A DNA stretch of 64,000 nucleotides from Asterella californica (taxonomy: Eukaryota; Streptophyta; Marchantiopsida; Marchantiales; Aytoniaceae), in assembly GCA_036924285.1 (NCBI GenBank), contig JAYKYS010000008.1, positions 14,059,001 to 14,123,000 on the forward strand, read 5' to 3'. Position numbers and translations under genes: made by a program. Of this stretch, positions 34,796 to 47,054 are shown piece after piece; positions within the stretch are counted from its first letter, which is position 1; each line of letters starts with the position of its first letter. The notes under the pieces are model-generated. The model did no database searches, was not told the DNA's origin, and worked only from the letters and a program-made list of their open reading frames with translations.

Positions 34796-36537
34796 GGCCC
34801 GTCATGAAAATACATGAACATGCAGTACGCATTCCTGGACGCAACCCGTCGTCGACAACCCACCTTTGCGATTCACATTTCACACTGTTTCACAAGGTTT
34901 TAACCTCCAAAAACGTGGTGGTCAAGGTAAACACGATCTTAACTCTATTTCCTGCTCTACACTAATCCAGAAATTGGCTTGATCACACCCCCAATAGGTT
35001 CCGTGAGTTTGATCATACCCTTCTTAAAGATGTATTGCTTGATAACATCCCTGACTAGCTATTGTCCGTAAAACCAGTCACATTATGATGTTACTCACAT
35101 GTGAGACTGCACATATTAAAAGAATGAGAATATGGATAGTATAACGTATCTTTAATGTTAAATATTTTGACTTACAATGAATATCCTGTCCCACGGTCTT
35201 GTACAAGAACAGGAAAAGGACAAGAATGATACAAATACCCGGCCGTTTCGAAGGGGATTGCACGTCAGCCAGGAAGTTTAAATTTTGCAGAGGGGTGCAG
35301 TGTAAATGCAAATATACAGCCAATACACTCTTAGCCTTGTACAGTGAAGGAAGCGAGTGCGTGCATTGTCAATTTAATAGATACACTTTTCTGTTTAAAC
35401 GTTTACTGGGGTGCAGTGAATGCATAGTGAACGGGACTGGTTTCGTGAAGACGTCAAATTATAGTCTTAATTTAAATATATGAATTTGAAGTCCTAAATT
35501 TAAATTGCTATATTTAAAAAATCTAATTTAAACATTTTTAGGAGAACGAAACACATGATCTTCTAGAAACTACAAAACCCATAAATGTAATTACCATACT
35601 CGGAACTATTCAACTATAAGCCAATTCTTTTTACGAAAGAAGTAAATCTTTGAGATATAGTTTGGAGGGCCCGTCATGAAAATACATGAACGTGCAGTAC
35701 GCATTCCTGGACGCAACCCGTCGTCGACAATCCACCTTTGCAATTCACATTTCACACTGTTTCGTAAGGTTTTAACTTTCAAAAATGTGGTGGCCAAGGT
35801 AAACATGATCTTAACTCTATTTCCTGCTCTACACTAATCCAGAAATTGGCTTGATCACAACCCCAATAGGTTCCGTGAGTTTGATCATACCCTTCTTAAA
35901 GATGTATTGCTTGATAACATCCCTGACTTGCTATTGTTCGTAAAACCAGTCACATTATGATGTTACTCACATGTGAGACTGCACATATTAAAAGAATGAG
36001 AATATGGATAGTACAACATGTCTTTAATGTTAAATATTTTGACTTACAATTAATATCCTGCCCCACGGTCTTGTACAAGAACAGGAAAAGGACAAGAATG
36101 ATACAAATACCCGGCCGTTTCGAAGGGGATTGCACGTCAGCCAGGACGTTTAAATTTGGCAGAGAGGTGCAGTGTAAATTTAAATATACAGGCACTACAC
36201 TCTTAGCCTTGTACAGTGAAGGAAGCGAGTGCGTGCAGTGTCAATTTAATAGATACACTTTTCTGTTTAAACGTTTACTGGGGTGCAGTGAATGCGTAGT
36301 GAACGGGTCTGGTTTCGTGAAGACGTCAAATTATAGTCTTAATTTAAATATATAAATTTGAAGTCCTAAATTTAAATTGCTTTATTTAAAAAATCTAATT
36401 TAAACATTCTTAGGAGAACGAAACACATGACCTTCTGGAAACTACAAAACCCATAAACGTAATGACCATACTCAGAACTATTCAACTATAAGTCAATTCT
36501 TTTTTACGAAAGAAGTAAATCTTTGAAATATAATTTG
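34796..36537. repeat. 0.87-kb tandem duplication
   Basis: Unit 1 (about 34796-35667) and unit 2 (about 35668-36537) both start GGCCCGTCATGAAAATACAT and end near TTTGGAG, joined head to tail. The homologous locus at 10090-10955 has a single unit, so the duplication arose after the copies separated. The units differ at scattered sites, so it is not very recent. Confidence 0.8.
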
Positions 36538-36594
36538 GAGCTAACCCTTCCTAACAGAAGGATTAGCTCATAAATTACTTCTCATAAATTAAAT

Positions 36595-36622
36595 CTCATG
36601 TACACTTCAAAGTGTACATGAG
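36595..36622. other. Terminal hairpin, second copy
   Basis: Perfect 13-bp arms with a 2-nt loop, the same as 11009-11036. Here it is followed directly by the 1-kb duplicated segment. Confidence 0.75.
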
Positions 36623-36623
36623 G

Positions 36624-37634
36624 TGCATATACAGACTCACATGAGAGAAGCTGATATTTAGTCAAAGTTGAAAGTACTAAAATGATAAACCAAAAGTTAA
36701 AATGATCGGTTCTATTGTCAATAACCCGTCAAGGGTACGATCAAACAACCAAACGTTAAGAGAGGTATGATCAAGCGCAACAATCGTATTGGGGGTATGT
36801 TCAAGCCAATTTCTGACGCTAATCTGTTCGAAACTTCTGTACACGCTTGTATGGTACATTGTATAGATTATTCTAAGGTAGCTACTAATTCGTAAATGAT
36901 GCGATATACTGAATAATGGTGAGTGACGCGCCTGATCATCTGCCCTTGCAATGGAGACCTGGCTTTAATTTACCCGATCCATAAGTAGTAGAGCACTTAA
37001 AGCAGAGACATCATTCCGATTCTTGTCTGTATACAAGCCAGTCAGCGGAGCACTGAACGACGTCCTGTTTCTAGCCATTTATTGCTGAATGATGCAAGCG
37101 ATTTCAGCAAAACTTATGCTTTGGAGACTCAGTATTGCACAGAAGGCTGCGATTTGCGCAAGTGTCACTTGTGCTTGGCATTTTTTTCATGGTACTATCG
37201 TCAGTTCATGATTCAGGACCATCCTCAGCACTCCTTCAAACTTTCTATGTCATGGTTCCCGGGACCTAACGCGTAACAGACACCTCCCCAGAAATGGGAA
37301 GCTCAACTCCATTGAACGAACTCGAAGAAGTGGCTGTGGAAGGAAATCTGTTTCTGGCCAATTCCGATAAGAAGCAAGATCGGCGTTTGCAGCTGATTCT
37401 AAGCCCTATTCTGTATGGCATACCGGACAGGCACACTGGGTGCGCACAGCCTTACCTCTTTCATATGTTCCAAGCAGGAAAATGTCATCACACGTTGCAA
37501 TCGTAAGAATTTCCTTTTGCACCATCTTCTGACTTTCCAGATCAGTAACTTTTCTCTTTGTCTGTACTTACATGCATAGGCACTCGGCAGTGATCGTGGC
37601 TTGCTAGAAGTCGTAAGAGTTCTTCGGGGCCTTA
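36624..37634 (+). repeat. 1-kb duplicated segment, copy 2
   Basis: Matches 17018-18016 almost base for base, including ORFs at 37082-37276 and 37294-37506 whose translations are the same apart from two residues in the first. It ends at GGGGCCTTAA, where the first copy continues into repeat C. Confidence 0.7.
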
Positions 37635-37676
37635 ACACGTGAACCTTTGTACACGCCGGCACGTGCATTAAATATT

Positions 37677-37711
37677 TGCTGCTATGCACCAACGTGAGGT
37701 GCATAGCAGCA
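37677..37711. other. Perfect hairpin, 14-bp arms
   Basis: TGCTGCTATGCACC and its exact complement around a 7-nt loop, about 40 bases after the end of a duplicated block. The stem could form in RNA or mark an excision or insertion scar. Confidence 0.7.
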
Positions 37712-38948
37712 TTGAAATTGCGAAACAGCGTCAGGTATTTCAGGAACTATTTCAGTGACCAATAATGATATTAGTGATACTGGTACCGTAAGTGGTGGCT
37801 CGAATACAGGAGGAACAAGGTAGCATACTTTATTGAGTCGAACTCGGGAGTTCATATAGACTGCCGTTCCTACACCTGATAGACAATTATCATATCTAGC
37901 AGACCACGAGAGGCAACTACTGTAGAATCGGGCAAACCACCATTACCGTCGTCCTTGCTCACGACGAACTCTGACCGGGCCAGCTGTGCTGCTGATCAAA
38001 CGATTGGTGATTTTGTGCAATTCCACAGTGTAGCTTCCATGATCGTATACCCCGCACTTAAGTCTGTTTATTTCTTTGCTCAGCGATAGTGAAAAGCATA
38101 TGCTGAGAGTAACGACCTTGACCTGTCTATTGCATCATTAGTCGTGCATAGCCCGCTCTTACTTGCCCTGCGGTGCCTTGATTGCGGATGGCGGACTTTG
38201 GTTTCCAGTGTTATAACGTGTTGTGAAGTCAGCAAGATCAGGAAATTGCGTGCGAACCTCGTCAGACAAGAGAATGATTAGAACTCTATCAGCCTCATTT
38301 GAGCATGGTTCATCGTTCCAGGTCGTGGGCTGTCTGCCTCAGTAAGAGTGGACGTGTCGTACAAGTGCTGTTGCCACTTCTTTTGGTTCAAACGGTGACG
38401 CCCTTGTGGTAACACTGACAGATATACGTGTGGCTGTTTGACTTATTTGGTATAGAATAAGTGCTCTCGGTTGTGCACCTATCCTGCTGATCAAAGTATT
38501 GTTAGCAGCAGAGTTCCCAAGCTGTCATGTTAAGTCATTTTCGCCCCAGGAGTTTCCTCGCACTTCGACACCATTAAACAAAGTTCTCAATCTCCACTTG
38601 AGGTAAAATGGGAGGATATGAAGCGGTAAGAACGAATGAATTCAAGTAAGTTATCTTGTTGGCTTACAGATATCGAAATCAAACTGTATTAACTTCGTTA
38701 TAGGGATGATTGGAACTCATAAGAGAAGAAGAAAGAACTGGCCTGCTCCGCAGTGTCAACAAATCTTTTGGACGGATCCATCCGCCACTCTAAAACCTCT
38801 TCGAGCTTCGAATAAATTTTTCTACGTAGCGATAGATAAACGGTTCACTCAGCAATGAGGATCTAGTTTACCTTCTTCTGAATAAATAGCCTGTTGTAGG
38901 AGCATCCAACATTGGAAACTTGCTCGTATTAAATAGTAATTTCATATC
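37712..38948. other. Intergenic, 3' side of the GDSL gene
   Basis: No supported ORF, repeat or RNA. The part adjoining 38948 should hold the 3' UTR of the minus-strand GDSL gene. I could not place a poly(A) site reliably. Confidence 0.5.
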
Positions 38949-41129
38949 CTAAAACTGGTAGCTCAATAGTTGCCTGATGTTCATCGGATACGCATAGTCC
39001 CCATCCAAAAACTGCCTAGCCAGGACCTGGTTAGCAGCATCAGTCGGATGGTATGGATCCCAGAACACATACTTGGACCTGTCTTGGCAGATGCTCACGG
39101 TGGGAACGCAAGGTAACAAGCCGTTGTATTGTCCTCCAACTCCACAGCACGCTTTGCTGGATGTCTCAAACCCTGAAATGAATCCAAACCCATCGCCCCC
39201 TCTTAGCTTCTATTTGATTATTCACTGCTCTATGAATTTCCGAGTGAACTAAGTCAGTCCTCTCTCATTCTTCCGATTCTCATGCCCGTTCAGACATAGA
39301 CCCAGCCGAAACTCACCAGACTGTGAAACACGGACAATTTTGGCATCCACTATTTGATGCTTGTCGTAAAGTCGTCTGTTGCCCAACAATCAACCTACGC
39401 AATCGACCAGCTACGATGGAGTGTAACACAAAACTGAGCAAATGTTAGACTTGCAGACTTACCGTAAGCGCCTGGGTTAGAGACAAGGTCGATGACTATA
39501 TCGTAAGCGTTGAGCAGGATATAGTGAGGTTTCCCGACTTTGGTGTTGAGTTCTTGAACAAGGCCCTTCAAACCAGCATTCAAGTTGACGATGAGACTAT
39601 TTTCGGGATCACACTGGCCATTTTGTCTGAGTCTCACTGTCAGCTGGTAAGGGATGCATCCCAGTGGTCCGACTGAAGCGATGGCAATTCTCCTGGCTCC
39701 TAGGTCATACAGTTTCTGCAGTCATTTGGAATGGTGTCAGAAATGTCTACATCGATAGACCACCGTAGCTATGTAGTAGATGATAAACATGACTGCCCGG
39801 GTGCAAACTTTCCACACCTGCATGCACATAAATTTCGCGAGATAGAACAGATAGAGAAGTACAGTACCTGCAACTGACCCCTGTACTTGTCGATGATGAC
39901 GTCTTGGAATTGTTGGGGAGTGAAATTCTTCGCTCTTAAAGAGCCAGGAAAGAAATAGTTAATGAGGTAGTCGTTCGACCCGATGGCGACGGTGAAGAGA
40001 GCGGTGGAGATCAACTCGTCAGCTGCAGCCGGTCCGATGAGCTCAATGATCTGGTTCTTCGTGTTCTCGAAGTTACTGACCTGTTTGTCCAAAGTAATCA
40101 CCTGAATCTGCAGGAAAGAGGGAGGAAAATGCCCAATCGGCACGAACAGCACAGGTTAGTAATACAAACATGTGTCGGGGTCTACCACACAGACAAGTCC
40201 ATGCCGCTGAGGCTAGCTGAAGTTCCTCTCCCCTGAGGGAACTGTCAGCTGCCAAATATAAGATGATATCCTGGGGATGTTTGGATATCGACACTTACTA
40301 ATGTCGCACCAGTGTCATCCAGAATTCCAGCTCCGCCCGAAGCGTAGTTAACTCCCTTCAAAATTGCTGTTCCTTTCGTTGTTGGGTCCAGATAGGCAGG
40401 GGAAAACGGTAAGCCCAACTGTTGACCTGTCAGGTAAACATCATTCCCAGCCTTCTGTTCTGTTAGGACCTAGATACTGACACTCGTTACATGTTTACAA
40501 CCACATTCCTACATCATTCTTTCGGACACTTAGCACCACCATTTGGTAAGTAAGCACGCCGGTTTAAACCATCCTAAGCCATTAGAATGGGGCCAGTGAA
40601 TCAATATTATATTTGCAGGTTTACATCTTGGACAGGTTGCATAAGCAGTATGAGAGTTGTTCACTTCGAAGAAAATTCTTTTACAGTGATTCTTTTGCCA
40701 AATTTATCTGTCGTGATCAATTCATTAACTCACAGGAGAACCTGAACGAGATGAAACTCGAGAACAGCAGCTCAGGTTTCTATCGCCATTATCCATAGTC
40801 AAAGTCATGGTGGTAAGCTCAAATTTGAGAAGAACTTCTTGCTCAAACTTTCACTTACCAACAATGTCTGGAACGTGGCGACCATTGCAGAAGCGTCCTG
40901 TCGCCTTGCCGCCAGGGAAGTCGATCCCATTCGATGCGTAGTTAGCTCGCGCCAACGTGGGGATGTAGTTGTTGTTGCCGGAATCAACCAGAGAGTCTCC
41001 GAACACGAATGAAGCCGGAGTAGCTGTCTGTGCCTGCTGCGCCGTCACAGTCCTACTTCTCGAGCAGATAGCGACGAGTAGAGTGAACCACAGCACGCAC
41101 TTCCTGGCACTTAAGCCCATGGTGACCAT
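38949..41129 (-). CDS. GDSL esterase/lipase, five exons, intact
   Basis: Exons (minus strand): 41129-40859, 40426-40299, 40107-39868, 39715-39463 and 39172-38949. All introns are GT-AG (donors GTAAGT, GTAAGT, GTACTG, GTAAGT) and all phases fit, giving 371 aa with stop TAG at 38951-38949. A hydrophobic signal peptide (about residues 5-30) predicts secretion. The SGNH blocks are complete: FVFGDSLVDSGNNNY with nucleophile Ser46; NYASGGAGI with the oxyanion Gly; GSNDY with Asn178; and DPYHPTDAAN with Asp336 and His339 of the triad. The length is typical of plant GDSL lipases, which hydrolyse ester bonds of lipids, cutin or wall esters; the substrate cannot be told. ATG 41120 (MGLSARK) is an alternative start, and an in-frame ATG also lies at 41171. 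This is the only convincing host gene here. Confidence 0.95.
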
Positions 41130-41498
41130 AATACTACGGTACATCAGCTGCACACTGCCTGAAACACACATTAGAAACGAACGTCATGTTCAGCTGAAAA
41201 AAATATATATATATATTCGTACGGCCAACCAACCATGAAAGAGGATGCAGAGTGCGGCCTTAATTCCCACGGGCAGGTGGTCAGAAACTGTCTGCAAACT
41301 CCGGGACTTGCGGATGGAGTCTAGAGACTCTAGAGTCTGGACTACAGAGCCCAGACTCCAGGTGACACAACGTGGATGCTGAGTGGTGTCGCCTCTGGAT
41401 TGTGAGTAAACATGCGTTCCAGTTACGAATCCTACGGACAGAGCTTGACTAATGTCCTCGCTACTTTAGCTGGCTGCTATCAGGACGCATGAGTGAGG

Positions 41499-41506
41499 TT
41501 TTATAG
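41499..41506 (-). promoter_or_regulatory. TATA box of the GDSL gene
   Basis: CTATAAAA on the minus strand, about 370 bases upstream of the proposed start codon. A start site near 41470 would give a 5' UTR of about 340 nt containing a short (AT)n run at 41204-41215. Confidence 0.45.
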
Positions 41507-41555
41507 AGTCGCTCGCACAGGTGCACAAGCGAGCTCATCATTCATTCATACCTTC

Positions 41556-41591
41556 AGGCGAAAGGCTTACCTGAAGGTAAGCCTTTCGCCT
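41556..41591. other. Perfect 17-bp inverted repeat
   Basis: Arms AGGCGAAAGGCTTACCT and the exact complement with only GA between. It sits about 50 bases upstream of the GDSL TATA box. It could be a cruciform, a recent template-switch product or a regulatory palindrome. Confidence 0.8.
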
Positions 41592-43572
41592 CGTAACTCC
41601 TGTAATTAATACCGTCACTCCGACCAATACTCCTCCAACTTCGAATTCAGTTGGTCCAGTCCCTTTCTCGTTCTGATAGCCATGCTGCGCTTGTACTTGA
41701 TCAATAACTCCTGGTCTACGCAGTCACAGTTGCAAGAAAAGTAACTCCAGTATCAACTCTTTCCTACTTCCTCGAGATAAACGTGAGTGACTATGCCACG
41801 CGGGAACATAACTACTGTAGTGTGTGCGTGGTGGAAGGTGTACCGTGACTGTGGGTTCTAAAAGTATGCAAGTAGCTACTTGCAGCATACTGGGTGGCAA
41901 TCAGTAACAGCTTTTACTGTACCGTAGTTATTAAGGCGCTTGGTCCCTTTTATTCAGGGTTCTGCGACTTGGCGCAATTCACGGGTTTGTCTTGGCCAAG
42001 TGGGAGCATACCTAGTTCGGAGAAAAACCGTGGTTCTTTGTAAAATGAACCGGTTACCGGCAGCATTCGTTGACATTGTCCGAAAAGTCCGAGGAAGCCT
42101 CGATTGGCCCTCGAATCAGTAATTGGAAAAGAAAGTTTTACTACCGGATCGTGAGGGAAGAATTCTTTTACTTCAGACGTTCGGATATTTAACGCCCGCT
42201 CGGAAAACGCTGGGGAAATCTATTTTCTATGCCGTATTTCCACGGAGGATAAATATGCATCCAAAGTGCACTTCTGGGCGAGGAGGAGAAAAAGACAAAT
42301 TGTTAACAAAATTTTAATATATAAGGCTGACAAATGGTTTGAGAAGAGTTTAACGAATGTATTTAAAATACATTAGAGAGAAGACATGCTCGATTGTTTT
42401 GGAAAATATATTCTGAGAAAAGCACAAATTATTCTAAATTTATTTTGCTATATATAAAATATTCGATAAAAAATACTTATTAAGAGCTTGGTTTCGAATC
42501 GCACTCACCAGTCGCTGATCTCTAACGACCAGAGAGACGATGAGTTCTGTGGGGAACAAGAGTGAACATTTTGTCACCCGTTCCTTTCTTACTTTTGAGA
42601 GATTGATGAGGAGACTTCATAATGGCGTTCCACTTCGACGCTCATGCATGCAGATATGTTATAACTCAGCTAGTTAAACCACAAGGGGCAGTACATTAGC
42701 GGTGGGATATCCCACTGCTAATCAGTTTAGTCGCGAACTAATGGAGATTAGTGAATGCGGGACAGCCCACCTGAACTGCGCACAACCAGTACTGTGCTTA
42801 TTTCTCAACGAAAACTTGTCATCTATCTCTTGAATGAAAGAGTAGTTCTAGACTTACAAAATGAGCCCATGATGACCTCCAATCGATATCTAACGGCTCA
42901 GCAACGTTTGACCAAAGCAGAAATCAATCTCAGTCAATTGAAAAGAATATTCCAAAAATTTGAATTTTGAAAAGGCCTTGTGCAAAACTCCTGCATGTTA
43001 GAAGAGTCAAACAAAACAAGAGAAGAACAAGCAGCCTGCACGGGGTGCAGGCTGCAGGCTGCTTGTTGCCTGAGATGTAAGGACCAGCCAACGGACCATT
43101 TCTCCCCGTCCCGTGAAAGGGTGGCATTTTATTGTACAGGTTTCCAGTGGCCTGAAATACGTGCTTTCCGACCTCCAGATAGGGGCCTTCTGACATGCGG
43201 ACATCAGGAGGCTCTTGTCAGTCAGATTTCGGCTGACAGGAGCCCCTTTGGTCCCTCCAGCTTGGAGGAGGAGAGATTGGGTCTCGCCCATAGCTCTCCT
43301 TTCTGTTCTCACCCTCTCATTTTCTCTAGTTTATTTTCAGGAGCTTCTAGTCTTCTCTCTCTCTCTCTCTCTCTTGTTTTTTGCAACTTGCACAAGGTTT
43401 ATTTTTGAGAGGTTTTTGCCTTGTGTTTATTAGGGTTATAGTTTTGATTAGCTGTTCTAAGCTAAGTAGAATTTAGGTCATCCTTGAATTCGTATTGTTC
43501 ACTACCAAATACTTAGTTGGACCTCTGGACGGATAGGGCTGATTACTACCAGGCTTAGCATTTATTGTTATC
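41592..43572. other. Intergenic with palindromes and a (TC)n tract
   Basis: No supported gene. 42696-42721 is a near-perfect palindrome (TTAGCGGTGGGA and complement). It sits in a 64-bp motif (42674-42737) that resembles 56783-56842. 43027-43040 and 43053-43066 are exact 14-bp inverted arms. 43354-43374 is a (TC)n microsatellite in the likely 5' UTR of the following gene. Confidence 0.55.
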
Positions 43573-46035
43573 ATGCCACCACAGGTTCATCCTAGACGTC
43601 CCGGAGATCGTCATGCACCTAGAGGATGTCCGGAGGCACCTACGGGTATGATGAGGATCCCAGAGAGTTTTCTTCCATGTTATGTTCAGTTGATGAGACT
43701 GTTGGGACCGACAGCCAGGCACGCTACAGTGTTGAGGTTTCTTTTCTCCACCGCTGATGCCAGAATAGATCAGATGGTCACGGAGACTGAAGTGATACCC
43801 ACAGATCCAGATGTAATCTTAGAGGAGGGTGTTCTGGAGGTAGATGCTACAGAGGCGGATGATGGAGAGTTTGACGCAGATCCGTTAGTCTTACACGCTC
43901 TTGGCATCCATTCGACCTTGACTCAGATACATTGTTTTCCACTTTGCAAGCATATTTGTCTGAATGTTTTCTAAAATATTGTGTTAATTATTCTCATATT
44001 ATTGTTTAAGATGGAGAGAGCATACCGATACTAGTCGAGGCCATACTTGATTCACAAGTGCCAGAGGTGCCGGTCACTAGGACCGTGGGGAGAGAGGATG
44101 AAAGTGGACTAGGAGCTGAAGTTGATCCGCTGCCCGTATACGGGTTTGTGGCACAGTCTAGATTGAGAGAGCTCTTCCAACTTTTTAGAGTGAAATGTCC
44201 TCACCATGAGTGCGAGCACTTCTTTCTACCTCCCATAATCTCGTCTCTAAAGCTTATCTGCCCATATCGTCGCACGTACTGTTGGAGATCAATAGAGATG
44301 GAGATGTATAATCATGTCTTTGACATCACTCATAGACTTTACAGTGCAGCACTATGTGCCGGTTGAGGGTTTTCTCAATTAGACTCGGTGTACAGAGAAG
44401 GAGGGTTGACTCCAGTGTCGAAGATCATTTTTTTTATTTCTAGAGTGGAAAACATCGTGAGATTGGATGGGTGAAGGCCACGTTGGACCAATGGGCAAGA
44501 CTGAAGGATGAAATGCAAAGTGAAGTGATGAGGAGACACTTTCCCGACTTGAATGAGTTACCTTCTGGAGGTAAGAACACATATTCTTGAAAAAATTCAA
44601 GAATATGTGTTCTTACCTGACCTCTTGACTTTAAGAGTTAAATCCTTTTTTTTCGTACGTATTGAGAATTTTTTGGTCTCATGCTCACCTTAGCTGTATT
44701 ATTTATTGTTTGTATGTCTAGAGAGATATTTTATGCATTTTGCCACGCGGTGAATTATTACATTTAGTGTTTATCTTTGATAATTTTGTCGTGTATGCTG
44801 ATATGCGATACGATTCTACGAGAAATGAGGACAATGATACATGTGCATTCATTGCTGCTCATGATGGACGTGTCATTAAGATGGTGAACATGACACGCGT
44901 TGAGACCGGCAACAACTCGTGGCTTATAGAGGATCGTGCGTTTGAGGTCGATATTCAACGGTTGATCGCTCGTGGCACCGTGTCCGATGAGGTGGTACAC
45001 GACGATAAATCCTCTGTGGATGTCATATTGCTTCCTCACGGGATTGTGTCTCAAAAGGATTTATGGCACAAGTGTAAGAACGTGGCGAAGAAGTTTTTGG
45101 TGGACCTACAGACCAAAAAGTGGCCCCCTGGCGATGTGGAGGACACCAAAGTGATTGCTGACTTGGAGCTCTTGACCAAGCGACATTTGGTGACTTGGCC
45201 TCGTCTTCAAGGAGCTCCGATAGCTGATAACAAGCTTGTGTTAGTTGAGCAAGTGATACAACTTAGGCATCTAGAGGAGGGAGGCTCGATACGATCTTGG
45301 CGTTTGATGTACCCGGAGCTATCTGAGCATGACATTGTTGACAAGCTGAAGGGTTGGATTTACACTTGTTGTCAACTGAATGCACGGAGAACCGTGGGAC
45401 CTGATGGTCATTATGCTCAAGAGGAGGACGATTGCTCTACCTTGTGTTTAGACATTAGGAACGTAGCAGACCATTGGGCAGGGGACCATTTATCTTGTCT
45501 CATCTTACAACGGCTGACAAGAATACGAAGGCCTTGCTGCGATGGTTACGACTTGAACCGGTCAGCAGTTGACAAGTATTACAAGAAGAGTAAGTTTACT
45601 TCTCTTCGATATGATAACTCACTTTTATAATGTCGATGTATGATGTATGCACTAAATTCGTCATTCATGTACTGTAGATTTTCTGACGCATATTGCCATG
45701 GTGGCTTTTCTTCAACGGATCATAACGCCGGCTAAGATGCGGTTCTACACACGAGCATGAGAGAACTACATGTCTGAGATGTTCAACTCAGTGATATGCA
45801 AGTTTGTCACTAAGAGGATTCACTTCCAAAAAACTCATGAGGCGCGACTTGCTACATGCGCCATGGATTGGAATGAGAAAATTGTTCGAGAGCCTATCAA
45901 GATTTATGAGCGTCGACCGCAACACACATCGGTACGACATAAGACATCCACAACTCGGGTGTTACCACCTCGATCTACCGTGTGGAAGACCGCACTAGAA
46001 GAGAGACGTTCGGTGTTCGTTCAACAACTTGACAA
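43573..46035 (+). pseudogene. Multi-exon DDE-type transposase-like gene (Kolobok-like?)
   Basis: Several coding blocks read in order. 43573-~43930 is an acidic N-terminal part. 44011-~44330 starts after a TTTAAG acceptor and has paired Cys (KCPHHEC...CPYRRTYC), a possible zinc-binding site. 44444-44570 lies between TTTCTAG and GTAAGA. 44722-45589 has the core: ADMRYDS, SWLIED, HDDKSSVD, GIVSQKDLWHKCKN and later CLDIRNVADHWAGDH. 45678-46035 has FYTRA, SEMFNS, KRIHF and MDWNE. The 45589/45678 junction is GT-AG and phase-correct. D-x-R-x-D, a later D, DLWHK and the C-terminal KRIHF block recall Kolobok/THAP-type transposases; this is memory, not a search. One CGA-type codon is TGA at 45758, and the 44570/44722 junction is out of phase as I read it, so this copy is probably inactive. 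Confidence 0.55.
44569..44618. other. Perfect 23-bp inverted repeat over a splice donor
   Basis: Arms 44569-44591 and 44596-44618 are exact complements around four A. The left arm begins AGGTAAGAAC, so the donor GTAAGA of the upstream exon is inside the stem. In RNA the hairpin would hide that donor. Confidence 0.85.
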
Positions 46036-46269
46036 GTAAGTTATTCTTTATCTTTAGTGAATGAGTAATCCTCCTTTGATAAGGTGCATCTTCTAAAGAC
46101 TCTTTATTTCTGGAACGTACAGGCAGATCGAGAACAGCGGAAGATCATTGTTCATAAGTGATAATTTTTCCTCTGAAACAGTCTTACCATCTATGGAGAT
46201 TTTCAATAAAAACTCTATATTTTTTGAGCGTACATGCATGTCTGGAACAGCGAATGGTGATTAAACTTT

Positions 46270-47054
46270 TGCAGGAATTTTTTTTTTGTACAACATCCAG
46301 TTTTATTCAAACTTGTTTCAAAACCGGTTATAGAAACCTGTATCTAAACAGGTAATCTTAAACATGTATGAACAGGTATATAAAACCTGCTTCTGAAACA
46401 ATAAACCCTAAACTGTTTGTAAACACGTTTAAAATTATTTTAAAATTGTGAATTAAAATTAAAAAATTTTTAAATTTTTTAAAATTATTGTATACTTCTG
46501 AAACAGGTATTCCAAAACCTGTTTCGACAGGTTTTGGTAACCTGTTTCGGTAACAAGTAATCTAAAACATGTTTGTAAACCGGTAATATAAAACCTGTTC
46601 CGGAATTTATTTTAAACTTATTTAAATTATTTTATACTTGTGAAATAGGTATTTGAAATACCTGTTTTGGAAACAGATAATCTAAAAGGTAATCTCAAAC
46701 CTGTTCTAGAAACAAGTTATCTAAAACCAGTTTTGGAACAGGTTTGCAAAACCTGTATGTAAACAGGTAATATAAATCCTGTTCCGGAAACAGGTAGTTC
46801 GAAACCTGTTCGTAAACAGGTAATCTAAAACTTGTTCCGGAAACAGGTAATTAGAAACCTGTTCCGGAAACAGGTTATCTAAAATATTTTGGAACAAGCA
46901 ATTAGAAACCTGTTTGTAAACAGGTAATCTAAAACCTGTTGAAGAACAGGTTATCTAAAACCTTTTCGTAAACAGGTTTTAGAAATCTGTTCCGGAAACA
47001 GGTTTTATAAACCTTTTTCTTTCGACAGGTTTTGGAAACCTGTCAATACAGGTT
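46270..47054. repeat. Array of a degenerate 20-bp palindrome
   Basis: About 0.8 kb built from variants of ACCTGTTTCCGGAAACAGGT, a perfect palindrome, separated by short AT spacers such as AATCTAAA, with a unit of roughly 26-28 bases. Units near 46780-47000 are well preserved and those near 46280-46480 are decayed. It abuts the 3' end of repeat C, whose last bases are one such half-unit (GAAACCTGTATC), so it probably grew from the tail of that repeat. Confidence 0.85.

Larger units (their letters stand above)
33657..36622 (-). repeat. Second copy of 8991-11036, with internal duplication
   Basis: It starts within the N-terminal coding part of the non-LTR retrotransposon. The frame 33984-33778 on the minus strand matches the copy at about 9320-9120 (HSGTILSLFE, LLLPRW). 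It continues through the purine tract to the terminal hairpins at 36595-36622. It lacks RT, endonuclease and 3' UTR, which ordinary LINE insertion would not produce. It was therefore probably made by duplication or by another element's movement. Confidence 0.75.

Noticed and set aside
46270..47054. CRISPR-like array
   Set aside because: The spacers are AT-rich and similar to one another, repeats are diverged palindromes, there are no cas genes, and the context is eukaryotic.
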